Source: DASWHK01 sp036398215 (GTDB lineage: Bacteria; Acidobacteriota; UBA890). From it: a stretch of DNA of 58,311 nucleotides. The notes beneath the pieces are model-generated. The model was not told where the DNA came from, ran no database searches, and saw nothing but the letters and a program-made list of their open reading frames with translations. The stretch is taken from assembly GCA_036398215.1 (NCBI GenBank), contig DASWHK010000272.1, forward strand, positions 1 to 58,311, read 5' to 3'. A program made the translations under genes and the position numbers. This document shows positions 1-8,723 of this stretch, piece by piece; position 1 is the first letter of the stretch, and the number at the start of each line of letters is the position of its first letter.

Positions 1-83
1 CCAACCGGCTGCCCCGCGACGATGAAACGGCGCACCACCGCCTCGAGGACGGCGGCGTGGCGCGGACTCAGGTCGGTGGTCAT
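1..83 (-). CDS. hrcA: HrcA heat-shock repressor, 5' end only
   Basis: Only the first 27 codons lie in the window; the gene continues off the left edge. The peptide begins MTTDLSPRHAAVLEAVVRRF and continues to the motif AGQPVG. This matches the N-terminal winged-helix start of HrcA, where helix 1 is followed by an (E/Q)PVGS motif. HrcA binds CIRCE operators and represses groE/dnaK-type genes. The identification rests mainly on the perfect CIRCE element 17 bp upstream of the ATG, because hrcA operons are classically autoregulated this way. The usual downstream partners (grpE, dnaK, dnaJ) would lie outside the window. Confidence 0.82.
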   Translation of the reverse strand, partial: MTTDLSPRHAAVLEAVVRRFIVAGQPV

Positions 84-100
84 GGCGAGGTCTCTGGTGG

Positions 101-127
101 TTAGCACTCTCCCCTCAAGAGTGCTAA
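101..127. promoter_or_regulatory. CIRCE operator (HrcA binding site)
   Basis: TTAGCACTC, a 9-base spacer, then GAGTGCTAA: a perfect copy of the consensus CIRCE inverted repeat. It sits between the divergent hrcA and penicillin-binding protein genes, 17 bp from the hrcA start codon and 13 bp from the first possible ATG of the other gene. Autoregulation of hrcA is expected; an effect on the divergent gene is possible but unproven. Confidence 0.95.
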
Positions 128-140
128 CAGGCATGGAACA

Positions 141-2690
141 ATGGCCTTCGGGCCCGTGTCAAGCTTGCGGCCGGCAGCGACGACCGCACCCATGCTAACA
201 TTTCAGCCAATGTCCCCCGCGCCCAAAACCCCTCGCCCGCCAGACGCCTCGCGACCGTCCAGGAAGCGCGAAAAAGCGACGGCTTCCTGGAGTCCCGGGC
301 CCTTTTTCGCCCGCACCGCAGCGCAGCTGACGCTGCCCCGGAACCTGCTGTTCGCGGCCACCATCGCCATCGTTTCCGGCGCCGGCATCGGCCTGGCGAT
401 GGTCTACGTCCCGGATGCCTCCCAGGTCCGGGTCCTTGAGAACTACCGGCCGAGCATGCAGGTGATCCTCTACGACGACGAGGGCAACGTCTTCGCCGAG
501 CTCGAGGCCCTGCAGCGCCGCAAGCTGGTGGCCTACAACAGCATCCCCGAGCAGCTCCGCAACGCCGTGCTCGCCGTCGAAGACAGCCGCTTCTTCTGGC
601 ACGTCGGCGTCGATCCGGTGGGCGTCCTGGGAGCCTTTTACGACAACTTCACCCAGGGCTTCGGCGAGCGCGGCGCCAGCACGATCACCATGCAGCTCGC
701 CAGGGGGCTGGGCTGGTCCAGCCCCGAGAAGACCCCCAGCCGGAAGCTGGTCGAAGCCTTCTACTACGCCCTGCAGACCGAACGCTACTTCTCGAAGGAG
801 CGCATCCTCGAGCTGTACATGAACCAGGTCTTCATGGGGCACGACGTCTATGGGTTCGGCGCCGCCGCGGAGTTCTACTTCGACAAGGAACTCGACGAGC
901 TGACGCTCTCTGAGTCGGCGTTGCTCGCCGGCATGCTACAGCGTCCCAACGACTACTACCCGCTGCACCGGAACATGGAGCGCGCCGCGAGGCGCCGCAA
1001 CATCGTGCTGCGCCGCATGCTCACGGAAGGCTACATCACCGAGGAGGAGCACGCACTGGCGAGCAACGAGCCGATCGCCCCGGCCGCCCACGACCGCAGC
1101 GAAGAGCTCGGCGCCTACTTCACCGAGGAGATCCGCCGCAAGCTCTACGGCGACTACGGTACGGTCCTCTACGAGTCGGGCCTGCGGGTGAACACGACGC
1201 TCAACACCCGCATCCAGGCGGCCGCCGAGCGGGCCCTCGACCTCCGTTTGCGCGAGGTCGACAAACGTCACGGCTGGCGCGGCGTGCAACGCAACCTCCG
1301 CGACGAGGGCGCCGACCCGCTCGCGCACCGCGAGCCACGCTGGGAGCGTCCGATCCGGCAGGGCGACTACGTCCCGGCGGCCGTCGTGCAGGTGACCAAC
1401 GCCGCGGCGCAGGTGCGGATCGCCGACCGCTTCGCCGAGATCACCCCGGAAGGCGCGGCCTGGACGCGTCCCACCCGCCCTTCGGCCGTGCGCCTCGCCG
1501 AGATGCTCGCGCCCGGCGACCTGATCTCGGTGCAGGTGGTGAACGTCTCCGAAGAGGGAGCCCTGGAGGTCACGCTCGACCAGGAGCCCGAGATCGAGGG
1601 CGCGATCCTGGTGATCGAAAACTACAGCGGCGAGATCAAAGCCGAGGTGGGCGGCCATCGCTTCGACAACAGCGAGTTCAACCGCGCCCGCCAGGCGGTG
1701 CGCCAGACCGGCTCGGCCTTCAAGCCGTTCGTCTACGGCGCCGCCCTGAGCAACGGCTGGACCGCCGGCTCCTTGATGCTCGATCAGCAGATGCAGTTCG
1801 TCGATCCCAGCACCCGCCAGCCCTACAAGCCCAGCAACTACGGCAACGAATACGTCGGCATCACGACCACCTCCGAGGCCCTCGCCAAGTCGCGCAACGT
1901 CATCGCCGTGGCGTTGCAGGAGCAGGTGGGCGCCGACAAGGTCATCGACTTCGCCCGGCGGCTGGGAATCACCGCCAACCTGCGCGCGTACCTGTCGCTC
2001 GCCCTCGGCGTCGTCGACGTCTCGCTCTGGGAGATGACTCGCGCCTACGCGGTGTTTCCCAACGGCGGCGTGCGCGTCGAGCCCCACCGGATCAAGGCGG
2101 TCATCGACCGCGAGGGGCGCCCGGTCGAGGTGACGCAGCGGCGGTCGGAGCAGGTCATGAGCGCCGACGTCGCCTACTTGATGACCCGCATGCTGACCAA
2201 CGTCATCGAGTACTCCTACGCCGGCGGCCTGCAAGGCGGCAGCGGCCGCCGCGCCCAATCGCTGGCCCGCGATCTGCGCATGCCGCTGGCCGGCAAGACC
2301 GGCACCACCGACAACTCCTCCGACGCCTGGTTCCTCGGCTTCTCCCCCTACCATACGATCGGCGTCTGGGTGGGCAACGACACCAAGAAGCCGATCGGCC
2401 CCGGCGAAGAAGGGGCGAAGGCGGCGCTGCCCATCTGGATGGACGTGATGCGCGCCGCCAGCGAAGGGCTGACGCCGCGCGAGTTCGAACAGCCGGGGGG
2501 CGTGGTGCTACGCACCGTTGACGCCCGCACCGGCCTGCTGTCGAGCAACGTATGCGGCTCGTCGATCATCGTCGCCTTCATCGAAGGCTCCGAGCCGACG
2601 CGCGTCTGCGGCCCGGAGGAGGCCCGGATCCTGGCGATGAACCATTACCAGCAGGCCTACTTCATCGACCGCATCGGCAGCGGCCGCTAG
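141..2690 (+). CDS. mrcA: Class A penicillin-binding protein (PBP1A-type transglycosylase/transpeptidase)
   Basis: This bifunctional peptidoglycan synthase polymerises glycan strands and cross-links peptides outside the inner membrane. The 849-residue reading has a Pro-rich cytoplasmic leader and one membrane segment (about 67-90). The GT51 transglycosylase domain has its catalytic Glu in VEDSRFF (about E147) and the motif GASTITMQLAR. The transpeptidase domain has SAFK (about S525), SRN (about S584) and KTGTT (about K719). An OB-like insert lies between the two, as in PBP1A. The start is uncertain: ATG codons at 192 and 210 are also possible, and the one at 141 has only a weak Shine-Dalgarno. 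It is transcribed alone, divergent from hrcA across a CIRCE site, and convergent with prfB. Confidence 0.9.
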   Translation: MAFGPVSSLRPAATTAPMLTFQPMSPAPKTPRPPDASRPSRKREKATASWSPGPFFARTAAQLTLPRNLLFAATIAIVSGAGIGLAMVYVPDASQVRVLENYRPSMQVILYDDEGNVFAELEALQRRKLVAYNSIPEQLRNAVLAVEDSRFFWHVGVDPVGVLGAFYDNFTQGFGERGASTITMQLARGLGWSSPEKTPSRKLVEAFYYALQTERYFSKERILELYMNQVFMGHDVYGFGAAAEFYFDKELDELTLSESALLAGMLQRPNDYYPLHRNMERAARRRNIVLRRMLTEGYITEEEHALASNEPIAPAAHDRSEELGAYFTEEIRRKLYGDYGTVLYESGLRVNTTLNTRIQAAAERALDLRLREVDKRHGWRGVQRNLRDEGADPLAHREPRWERPIRQGDYVPAAVVQVTNAAAQVRIADRFAEITPEGAAWTRPTRPSAVRLAEMLAPGDLISVQVVNVSEEGALEVTLDQEPEIEGAILVIENYSGEIKAEVGGHRFDNSEFNRARQAVRQTGSAFKPFVYGAALSNGWTAGSLMLDQQMQFVDPSTRQPYKPSNYGNEYVGITTTSEALAKSRNVIAVALQEQVGADKVIDFARRLGITANLRAYLSLALGVVDVSLWEMTRAYAVFPNGGVRVEPHRIKAVIDREGRPVEVTQRRSEQVMSADVAYLMTRMLTNVIEYSYAGGLQGGSGRRAQSLARDLRMPLAGKTGTTDNSSDAWFLGFSPYHTIGVWVGNDTKKPIGPGEEGAKAALPIWMDVMRAASEGLTPREFEQPGGVVLRTVDARTGLLSSNVCGSSIIVAFIEGSEPTRVCGPEEARILAMNHYQQAYFIDRIGSGR

Positions 2691-2772
2691 CCCGACCTTC
2701 TCAACGGGTCACCGCCGCTTGAGCGACGGCTTGGCTCACGATCTGCTGAGGTCGGAGCGGAGCTACGGCCCC

Positions 2773-3892
2773 CTACTCGGCGGCCTTCCGCGGCGGCCGC
2801 CCTTCGGCATCCCACACCAGGTAGGCCTCCGCGAAGCGATCGAGCTCACCCTCGAGCACCGAGTCGACGTCGCCGACCTCCATCCCCGTGCGATGGTCCT
2901 TGGCCATCTGGTAGGGCTGCAGGACGTACGAGCGGATCTGCGAGCCCCAGCCGATCTCCTTTTTTTCGCCCTGCCGCGCCGCCATCCGCTCCGCCTGTTT
3001 CTGGCGCTCGAGCTCGTAGAGCCGGCTCGCCAGCACCTTCATCGCCCTCTCGCGGTTGCGGTGCTGCGAGCGCTCGGCCTGGCACTGCACGACGATGCCG
3101 GTCGGCAGGTGGGTGATGCGCACCGCCGAGTCGGTGACGTTGACGTGCTGGCCGCCAGCGCCGCTGGATCGGAAGGTATCGACGCGCAGGTCCTTCTCGT
3201 CGATGTCGATCTCGATGTCGTCGTCGATCTCCGGCGAGACCATCACCGAGGCGAACGAGGTATGCCGCCGGCTGCTGGCATCGAACGGCGAGATGCGCAC
3301 CAGCCGGTGCACCCCGGTCTCCCCTTTGGCGTAGCCGAAGGCGAAATCGCCCTCGATGCGCAAGGTGGCGCTCTTGAGGCCGGCTTCCTCTCCGGGCATC
3401 TCGTCGAGGACCTCGACGCGATAGCCGCGCCCCTCGGCCCAGCGGCTGTACATGCGGAAGAGCATCGCCGCCCAGTCCTGCGATTCCGTCCCACCGGCCC
3501 CCGGATGGATCTCGATCAGCGCCGGACGCCGATCGTCGGCGGCGCCGAGCAGGTGGGCGATCTCGACGTCACCGAGCTCCTTGTCGATCCCGGCGATCGC
3601 CTCACGGACGAGCTCGACGGCCTCCGCGTCGCCTTCTTCGGCCAGCTCGAGCATCTCCTCGGCATCGCCCAGCGCCGCTTCCAGGCGCTTGCCAGCCTCG
3701 ACCCGCTCTTGCAAGCCGCTGCGCTCGCGCATCAGCTCGGTGTCGCCGCCCTCGTTCCAGAAGCCGGGCTCCGCCATGCGGGCCTCGATCTCGGCGAGGC
3801 GCTGGCTGGCTCCGGAAGGGTCAAAGATGACCTCCCAGGTCCGCGTAACGAGAACGCAGCTCCTCGATCTGGTGTCGCAGGTCTTCGGTCAT
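2773..3892 (-). CDS. prfB: Peptide chain release factor 2, expressed by programmed +1 frameshift
   Basis: RF2 recognises UGA and UAA and triggers peptide release at the ribosome. The ATG at 3892 opens a 23-codon leader (MTEDLRHQIEELRSRYADL...) that ends at an in-frame TGA at 3823-3821. The main 0+1 frame continues from GAC at 3822 to the stop at 2773, giving about 372 residues after the shift. The main part carries SPF (codon recognition) within RISPFDASSRR, and GGQ (hydrolysis) within SGAGGQHVNV. The start codon overlaps the 3' end of lnt, so the two are translationally linked. A conventional single-frame start (for example at 3777) would remove the N-terminal helical region and is not believed. 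Confidence 0.95.
3820..3835 (-). promoter_or_regulatory. prfB: RF2 autoregulatory +1 frameshift site
   Basis: Read on the minus strand, this is GGAGGT CAT CTT TGA C: an internal Shine-Dalgarno-like GGAGGT three bases before the slippery CTT, followed by the in-frame TGA and C. It is the classical RF2 arrangement. Low RF2 leads to pausing at UGA and slippage into the +1 frame, restoring RF2. Confidence 0.96.
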
Positions 3893-5529
3893 CGTTCCTT
3901 CTCTTGTCCCTCGGCCATCTCCGGATCCATCGGCCCTAGCAGGCCGTGGTGGAAGTGTGATGGGTCTGCTAGCGGCGGCGATCGCCGCCGGCGCCCGGCG
4001 AGCACCGCGGCCACCCCACCCAAGACTACACAAAGGCGGGCCAGCCAGTCGCCCACCCACGCGTACAAGCCGCCGCCTTCGCGCGGCACGATCGTCGCCT
4101 CCACCAGCGCCGTGACGTTCACCTCGGTGCCGGCCACCACCCGCCCCCACGGATCGACGACGCCGGAGATGCCGGTGTTCGCGGCCCTCACCAGGTAGCG
4201 GCGGTTCTCCACCGCCCGCAGCCGCGCCATCGAAAAATGCTGGTACGGGGCGCTCGTATCGCCAAACCAGGCGTCGTTGGTGATCGTCGCCAGGAAGGTC
4301 GCGCCGCCGGCCACCTGCCGCCGCAGGAGCTCCGGGAAGACGACCTCATAGCAGATCGCCATGGCGAACGGCGGCACCCCCGCCGCGGGGTCGGCGAACA
4401 GCGGCTGGTCCGGCTCGCCGCGGCGAAAGCCGGCCACGGCCTCCACCAGCGGCGCCACGAAGCGGAACAGCCAGGCGAGCGGCACGTACTCGCCGAAGGG
4501 CACCAGCCGCACCTTGTCGTAGCGCGCCAACCAGGCTCCCTCCGCCGAGACCAGGAAGGCCGAGTTGGCCACCGAGACCCGGCCGGCGTCGTCGCGCTCG
4601 AAGTGGGGGCTGCCGACGACGATCGCGACGTCGTGCTGGCGGGCCAGCTGGGCGAGCATCTCCCGGGTGGAGGGGTCGCCCTGCAGCCCGCCGGGCACCG
4701 GCACCGACGATTCCGACCAGATCAGCAGGTCGGCGCCGGCTGCCGTCGCCTGCAAGGACAGGCTCACGTGCTGCTCGAGGATCGAGCGCAACTCCGCCGG
4801 CTCCCATACCCTCCCCTGATCGACGTTCCCCTGCACCGCGGCGACCCGCAGCGCCCCGGGGGCGGGGGGGGGACCATCGACAGCGTCGAGCGGAGGCGCC
4901 TGGGCCAGGCGAACGGCGCCATACGAAGCGGCGGCGACCAGCAGGACGGCGGCGACCGCGGCCACCGGCAAGGCCCGTCGCCCGGCGACGATCCGCTGGG
5001 CGACCGCCGCGTTGACGAAGACGGCGAGAAGGCTGAGCCCCCAGACCCCGGCGATATCGGCGGCCTGCATCAACGCCGGCGCCCGACCCGCCGCATAGCC
5101 GAGCAAGGACCAGGGAAAGCCGAAGGGCGCCAGGACCTGCAGGTACTCGAGCCCCACCCAGGCCGCCGCCAGCGCCACCGCGCCGGCCCCCCGCCAGGCC
5201 AGCGCGCTCGGCACCAGCAAGGCGATCAAGCCGACGCTGAGCGCCATCCACAGGGCCAGCAGCCCGGCGATCGCCACGCCGATCGGCAGCGACATGTCGC
5301 CATACTCGTGCATGACGTGCGCGATCCAGTAGAGCGACGCCGCCCTCCACACGAAGCCGGCCAGCAGGCCGGCCCACCATCGTTGCCACGGCGACGCCCC
5401 CCGCACAGCCACGATCAGCGGCACCAGCGCCACCCAGACCAGGGCATGCAGGTCGGGATACGGAAAGGCCAGGGCCAGCAGGACTCCGGTGCACGCCGCG
5501 GCCAGCCACTGGCGGGCGGACAGGCTCAC
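3889..5529 (-). CDS. lnt: Apolipoprotein N-acyltransferase
   Basis: Lnt transfers the third acyl chain to the N-terminal Cys of lipoproteins in the inner membrane. The 546 residues start with about six hydrophobic membrane segments (about 5-205), followed by a nitrilase-type domain. The catalytic triad is visible as E273 in WSESSVPV, K339 in YDKVRLVPFGEY and C393 in AICYEVVFPE, with the family block TNDAWFGDT after it. The last 30 residues are unusual: they are partly encoded by a dispersed repeat (3936-3972), giving a His/Pro-rich tail. The stop overlaps the prfB ATG. Several lipoprotein candidates in this window are likely substrates. Confidence 0.96.
   Translation of the reverse strand: MSLSARQWLAAACTGVLLALAFPYPDLHALVWVALVPLIVAVRGASPWQRWWAGLLAGFVWRAASLYWIAHVMHEYGDMSLPIGVAIAGLLALWMALSVGLIALLVPSALAWRGAGAVALAAAWVGLEYLQVLAPFGFPWSLLGYAAGRAPALMQAADIAGVWGLSLLAVFVNAAVAQRIVAGRRALPVAAVAAVLLVAAASYGAVRLAQAPPLDAVDGPPPAPGALRVAAVQGNVDQGRVWEPAELRSILEQHVSLSLQATAAGADLLIWSESSVPVPGGLQGDPSTREMLAQLARQHDVAIVVGSPHFERDDAGRVSVANSAFLVSAEGAWLARYDKVRLVPFGEYVPLAWLFRFVAPLVEAVAGFRRGEPDQPLFADPAAGVPPFAMAICYEVVFPELLRRQVAGGATFLATITNDAWFGDTSAPYQHFSMARLRAVENRRYLVRAANTGISGVVDPWGRVVAGTEVNVTALVEATIVPREGGGLYAWVGDWLARLCVVLGGVAAVLAGRRRRSPPLADPSHFHHGLLGPMDPEMAEGQEKER
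3936..3972. repeat. Dispersed CTAGCAG repeat, copy A
   Basis: A 37-bp unit bounded by CTAGCAG and CTGCTAG. Thirty-three bp (CAGACCCATCACACTTCC... through CACGGCCTGCTAG on the minus strand) are identical to the right end of copy D at 33328-33464. This copy lies inside the 3' coding end of lnt. Confidence 0.75.
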
Positions 5530-5549
5530 GCCGGGACGCCGAACGGCGC

Positions 5550-6215
5550 TCAGCCCTCGGTCACCCAGGTGGACTCCACGTCGCTCCTGCGGACCAGCAG
5601 CGCCTCGACGGCGCGGGCGTCCACAGGCGTCCGATAGCGGCCCACCCGGACCCGGTAGTAGGTGCGGCCGTCGACCTCGACCGAGACCACGAAGGCCGGA
5701 AAGCCGGCGCCGGAAAGCGTCGATTGCAGGTCGTCCGCCTCCGGCTTCTCGGTCGTCGAGCGCACCTGGATGATCCAGCCGCTGACCAGCGACGGATCGT
5801 AGGCGGGCATGCCGGCGCGGCTCGCGGCGGCCGGCGGGCTGGCAACCGTTTCGCCGGCCGGCGGCGCCGTCTTGGGCCGTGGCGGATCGGCGGGTTGGAC
5901 GCCGGTGGCGGCCGGCTCGCTGGCGGGCTGCTGGCCGGTCGCGGGGGCGGTCGAATCGGCGGCTGCCTGACCGCCGGTCGCCGGGTCGTCCACCGCCTCG
6001 TAGAACTCGAACGGCTCCTCTTCACCGGTGGCCGGCGCTTCCTCGCCGGGGATCGCCGCCTGCCAGCCGGACGCCATCCCGGCGCCGGTCTGTCCGCGGC
6101 CGATGACGACCCCCAACCAGAAGACACCGACGCCGACCACGGCGGCGCCCAGGAAGGCCAGCACCAGATGCGGCGTGTTCAGCTGGATCTCGTAGAAGCT
6201 TTGATCGTCGCTCAT
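5550..6215 (-). CDS. SPOR-domain membrane protein
   Basis: The 221 residues comprise a short cytoplasmic N-terminus, one membrane helix (about 15-40), a long Pro/Ala/Glu-rich linker and a C-terminal SPOR domain (about 143-221, from SGWIIQVRSTTEK to the end). SPOR domains bind peptidoglycan stripped of stem peptides and usually place the protein at the division septum. A Shine-Dalgarno GAGGGG lies about 10 bases before the ATG. It lies directly upstream of lnt (20-bp gap), so both may be cotranscribed. The cell-division role is inferred from the domain; no closer name such as FtsN or DedD can be justified. Confidence 0.85.
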   Translation of the reverse strand: MSDDQSFYEIQLNTPHLVLAFLGAAVVGVGVFWLGVVIGRGQTGAGMASGWQAAIPGEEAPATGEEEPFEFYEAVDDPATGGQAAADSTAPATGQQPASEPAATGVQPADPPRPKTAPPAGETVASPPAAASRAGMPAYDPSLVSGWIIQVRSTTEKPEADDLQSTLSGAGFPAFVVSVEVDGRTYYRVRVGRYRTPVDARAVEALLVRRSDVESTWVTEG

Positions 6216-6360
6216 CGAATCAACCCCTCGGCTCTGGCAACCGGCGTGCGACCGGTCGCCGGCTCGCTCGGGCGCCGGGGCTGGACAGCGCCTTCATCAC
6301 TTCATCTACAGGCTCGCCGACCCGATGATCGTAGCACCAATCGCCATGGCCCAGCAGTCC

Positions 6361-6420
6361 CTAGCAGGCCGTGGCGAACCTCCCATGGGTCTGGTTTGGG
6401 AGTTCCGCCACGGGCTGCTA
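6361..6420. repeat. Dispersed CTAGCAG repeat, copy B (hairpin)
   Basis: A near-perfect inverted repeat. The left arm 6361-6385 starts CTAGCAGGCCGTGGCGAAC, the loop is 11 bases, and the right arm 6397-6420 ends CCACGGGCTGCTA. The ends match copies A, C and D. It lies in the 294-bp gap downstream of the slipin gene and upstream of the SPOR gene, so its transcript could fold into a long hairpin and act as a terminator for the slipin operon. Apart from this hairpin I see nothing else definite in the gap. Confidence 0.8.
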
Positions 6421-6509
6421 CGGGTCGCCGGACGCCGCCGGGCACCCATGTGATCGGAGTGCGGCGGCCCCTGCCGGGCTGCGTCATGGCACCCCGCTGC
6501 AGCCCCTTG

Positions 6510-7268
6510 TCAGCCGTCGCTGCGACCGAGCCACCCCTTCAACAGGTCCATCGGCAACGGGAACACCAGCGTGTTGCTCCTGTCGGACGCCACCTCGGTG
6601 AGCGTCTGGAAGTAGCGCAGCTGCACCGCCACCGGCTCCGTAGCGAGGACCTTGGCGGCCTCGAGCAGCTGGGTGCTGGCCTGGAACTCGCCCTCGGCGT
6701 GGATGATCTTGGAGCGCTTCTCGCGCTCGGCCTCGGCCTGCCGGGCGATGGCGCGGATCATGTCCTGGGGCAGATCGACGTGCTTGACCTCGACCATCGA
6801 TACCTTGATCCCCCAGGGGTCGGTATGCGCGTCGAGGATGCTCTGCAGATCGGCGTTCAGCCGGTCGCGCTCGGCCAGCAGGGTGTCGAGCTCGACCTGG
6901 CCGAGCACCGAGCGAAGCGTCGTCTGGGCGAGCTGCGAGGTCGCGTACATGAAATTCTCGACCTCGACGATGGCCTTGGTCGGGCTCATGACGCGGAAGT
7001 AGAGCACCGCATTGACCTTGACCGAAACGTTGTCGAGCGTGATCACGTCTTGCGGTGGCACGTCGAGGACGATCGTGCGCAACGACACCCGCATCATCTT
7101 GTCGATCGGCCAGAAGACCAGGATCAGGCCGGGACCCTTGGGCTCGGCGAGCAGCCTGCCGAGTCGGAAGATGACCCCGCGCTCGTACTCCCTCAAAATG
7201 TTGACGACACTGACCAGGTAGAGGACCAGCAGGCCGACAGCCATCAGCCACGGCGTGAGTGCGGGCAT
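6510..7268 (-). CDS. Slipin (SPFH/band 7 membrane protein)
   Basis: The 252 residues have an N-terminal hydrophobic hairpin or anchor (about 5-25) followed by a full SPFH domain, starting REYERGVIFRLGRL. The family block GPGLILVFWPID and the C-terminal helical stretch rich in Ala/Glu/Arg (about 185-205) are typical of bacterial stomatin homologues that oligomerise on the membrane. It starts 3 bp after the NfeD-type protease gene. Slipin and NfeD are a widespread conserved pair in which the protease is thought to act on or with the stomatin partner. Confidence 0.93.
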   Translation of the reverse strand: MPALTPWLMAVGLLVLYLVSVVNILREYERGVIFRLGRLLAEPKGPGLILVFWPIDKMMRVSLRTIVLDVPPQDVITLDNVSVKVNAVLYFRVMSPTKAIVEVENFMYATSQLAQTTLRSVLGQVELDTLLAERDRLNADLQSILDAHTDPWGIKVSMVEVKHVDLPQDMIRAIARQAEAEREKRSKIIHAEGEFQASTQLLEAAKVLATEPVAVQLRYFQTLTEVASDRSNTLVFPLPMDLLKGWLGRSDG

Positions 7269-7271
7269 GAA

Positions 7272-8690
7272 TCAACTCCTTGGTTGGCTGGCGAGCGGGC
7301 TCGGCGGTGACGCCTCCCGCAGTCGCACTTCGATGCGCAATCCCGAATGGATGTCGACGACCTCGACGGTGTCCTCCTTCTTCACCGTCTGGTCGGAATG
7401 GGCGCGCCAGAGCTCGCCGTGGACGAACACCTGACCGTTGCCGGCAGAGTCGAAATCCACGGTGGCGCGGCCCACCTCGGTGATCAGCCCGGCGCCGCCG
7501 GTCAACACCCGGCCCTGGTGGGCACGGACGACGAGCTGCAGCATGGCGGCCATCAGCCCCATGAACGCCAGCGCCACCGGCAAGACGAACGACAGCGACA
7601 GGCGCATCTCGGGAACCGGACCGCGGAACAGCAGCATCGATCCGAGCACGAAGCTCACCAACCCGGCCAGCGTCAGCAGACCATAGGAGACCACTTTGAG
7701 CTCCAGGACGAGAAAGACGATCCCCAGGCCCAACAGCGCCAAGCCCGCGTAGCTGAACGGCAGCTGCTGGAAAGCCAGCAGGGCGAGCACCAGGCTCACC
7801 GCCCCCACCACTCCGGGGAGCACGGCGCCCGGGTTGGAGAGCTCGAAATAGAGGCCGCCGGCGGCGAGCAAGAGCAGAAAGTAGGCGATCTGCGGGTTCG
7901 CGAGTGTCGCCAGGACCTGCTGTCGCAGGCTCATCTGCAGCTCAACGATCTGCGCCCCTTCGAGATCGAAAGTGAGCTCGTCGTCGGCTCCGGGTCGGGC
8001 GACATGCCCGGAGAGCAAGGTGAGTACCTCGTCCAGATCATCGGCGATCACGTCGGCGAGGCCGAGCTCGATCGCCTCGCTGGCGGCGAACGAGCGGCCC
8101 TCGGAGACCGCCGCCACGGCGGCATCTACCGGCCGGCCGCGACGCTCGGCAAGACTGCGCGCGTAGGCCTCGGCGTCCTGGATGATCTTGCGCTGCATGG
8201 TCTCGTCGATCTCGCCACCGCCGACCGAGACCGGCGTGGAGGCCCCGGTGTTGGTGCCGCTGGCCATCGCCACGACATCGGCCGCCAGCGCGATCATGAA
8301 GCCGGCCGATGCCGCTCGCGCTCCGGCCGGCGCGACCCAGACACCGGTCGGCACCGGGCTGGCGAGAAACGCCTGGATGACGTCGCGCATCGCCAGATCG
8401 AGGCCGCCCGGCGTGTTCAACCGCAGCAGAAAGAGGTCGGCGCCGTCCTGCTGGGCGGTCTGCAGCGACTCGATGATGAACTCGGCGGTCACCGGCGAGA
8501 TGGCGCCGTCGACCTCGCAAACGACGACCACTGCGCCCTGCGGGGCGGCACCGGCCGCGGCGGCCAGCAGGCCGGCCGGCAGCAGCAACAGGATGACAGC
8601 GAGCCGCCAGGCCGGGCGGGCGCAACGGCGCCTCCGGGCCCGTACCGGGAAGACGGTTCCGCGTATGGCTCTCACGCGCCTATTGTGCAC
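7272..8690 (-). CDS. NfeD-family membrane serine protease (ClpP-like domain plus NfeD domain)
   Basis: The 472 residues comprise a basic N-terminus and signal/anchor (about 28-48), a ClpP/crotonase-fold protease domain (about 52-220), a block of about four to five membrane segments (about 245-385), and a C-terminal OB-fold NfeD domain (about 400-460). The probable Ser/Lys dyad is S128 in ARAASAGF and K168 in QRKIIQD, following the archaeal homologue PH1510. The substrate-strand motif LRLNTPGG is present. It pairs with the downstream slipin gene (3-bp gap). The start is likely at 8690; an internal start would shorten the basic leader only. Confidence 0.92.
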   Translation of the reverse strand: MHNRRVRAIRGTVFPVRARRRRCARPAWRLAVILLLLPAGLLAAAAGAAPQGAVVVVCEVDGAISPVTAEFIIESLQTAQQDGADLFLLRLNTPGGLDLAMRDVIQAFLASPVPTGVWVAPAGARAASAGFMIALAADVVAMASGTNTGASTPVSVGGGEIDETMQRKIIQDAEAYARSLAERRGRPVDAAVAAVSEGRSFAASEAIELGLADVIADDLDEVLTLLSGHVARPGADDELTFDLEGAQIVELQMSLRQQVLATLANPQIAYFLLLLAAGGLYFELSNPGAVLPGVVGAVSLVLALLAFQQLPFSYAGLALLGLGIVFLVLELKVVSYGLLTLAGLVSFVLGSMLLFRGPVPEMRLSLSFVLPVALAFMGLMAAMLQLVVRAHQGRVLTGGAGLITEVGRATVDFDSAGNGQVFVHGELWRAHSDQTVKKEDTVEVVDIHSGLRIEVRLREASPPSPLASQPRS

Positions 8691-8723
8691 CGTTCGGCGG
8701 CGGTTCCCAATGAGCGGCCGCGA

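Noticed and set aside
936..2354. A 472-codon minus-strand frame inside the penicillin-binding protein gene
   Set aside because: It is the antisense of a clearly recognised enzyme and looks like composition-driven Gly/Ala/Arg-rich sequence.
2691..2772. Terminator between the converging PBP and prfB genes
   Set aside because: Only weak, short complementarity and no T tract; not enough to call.
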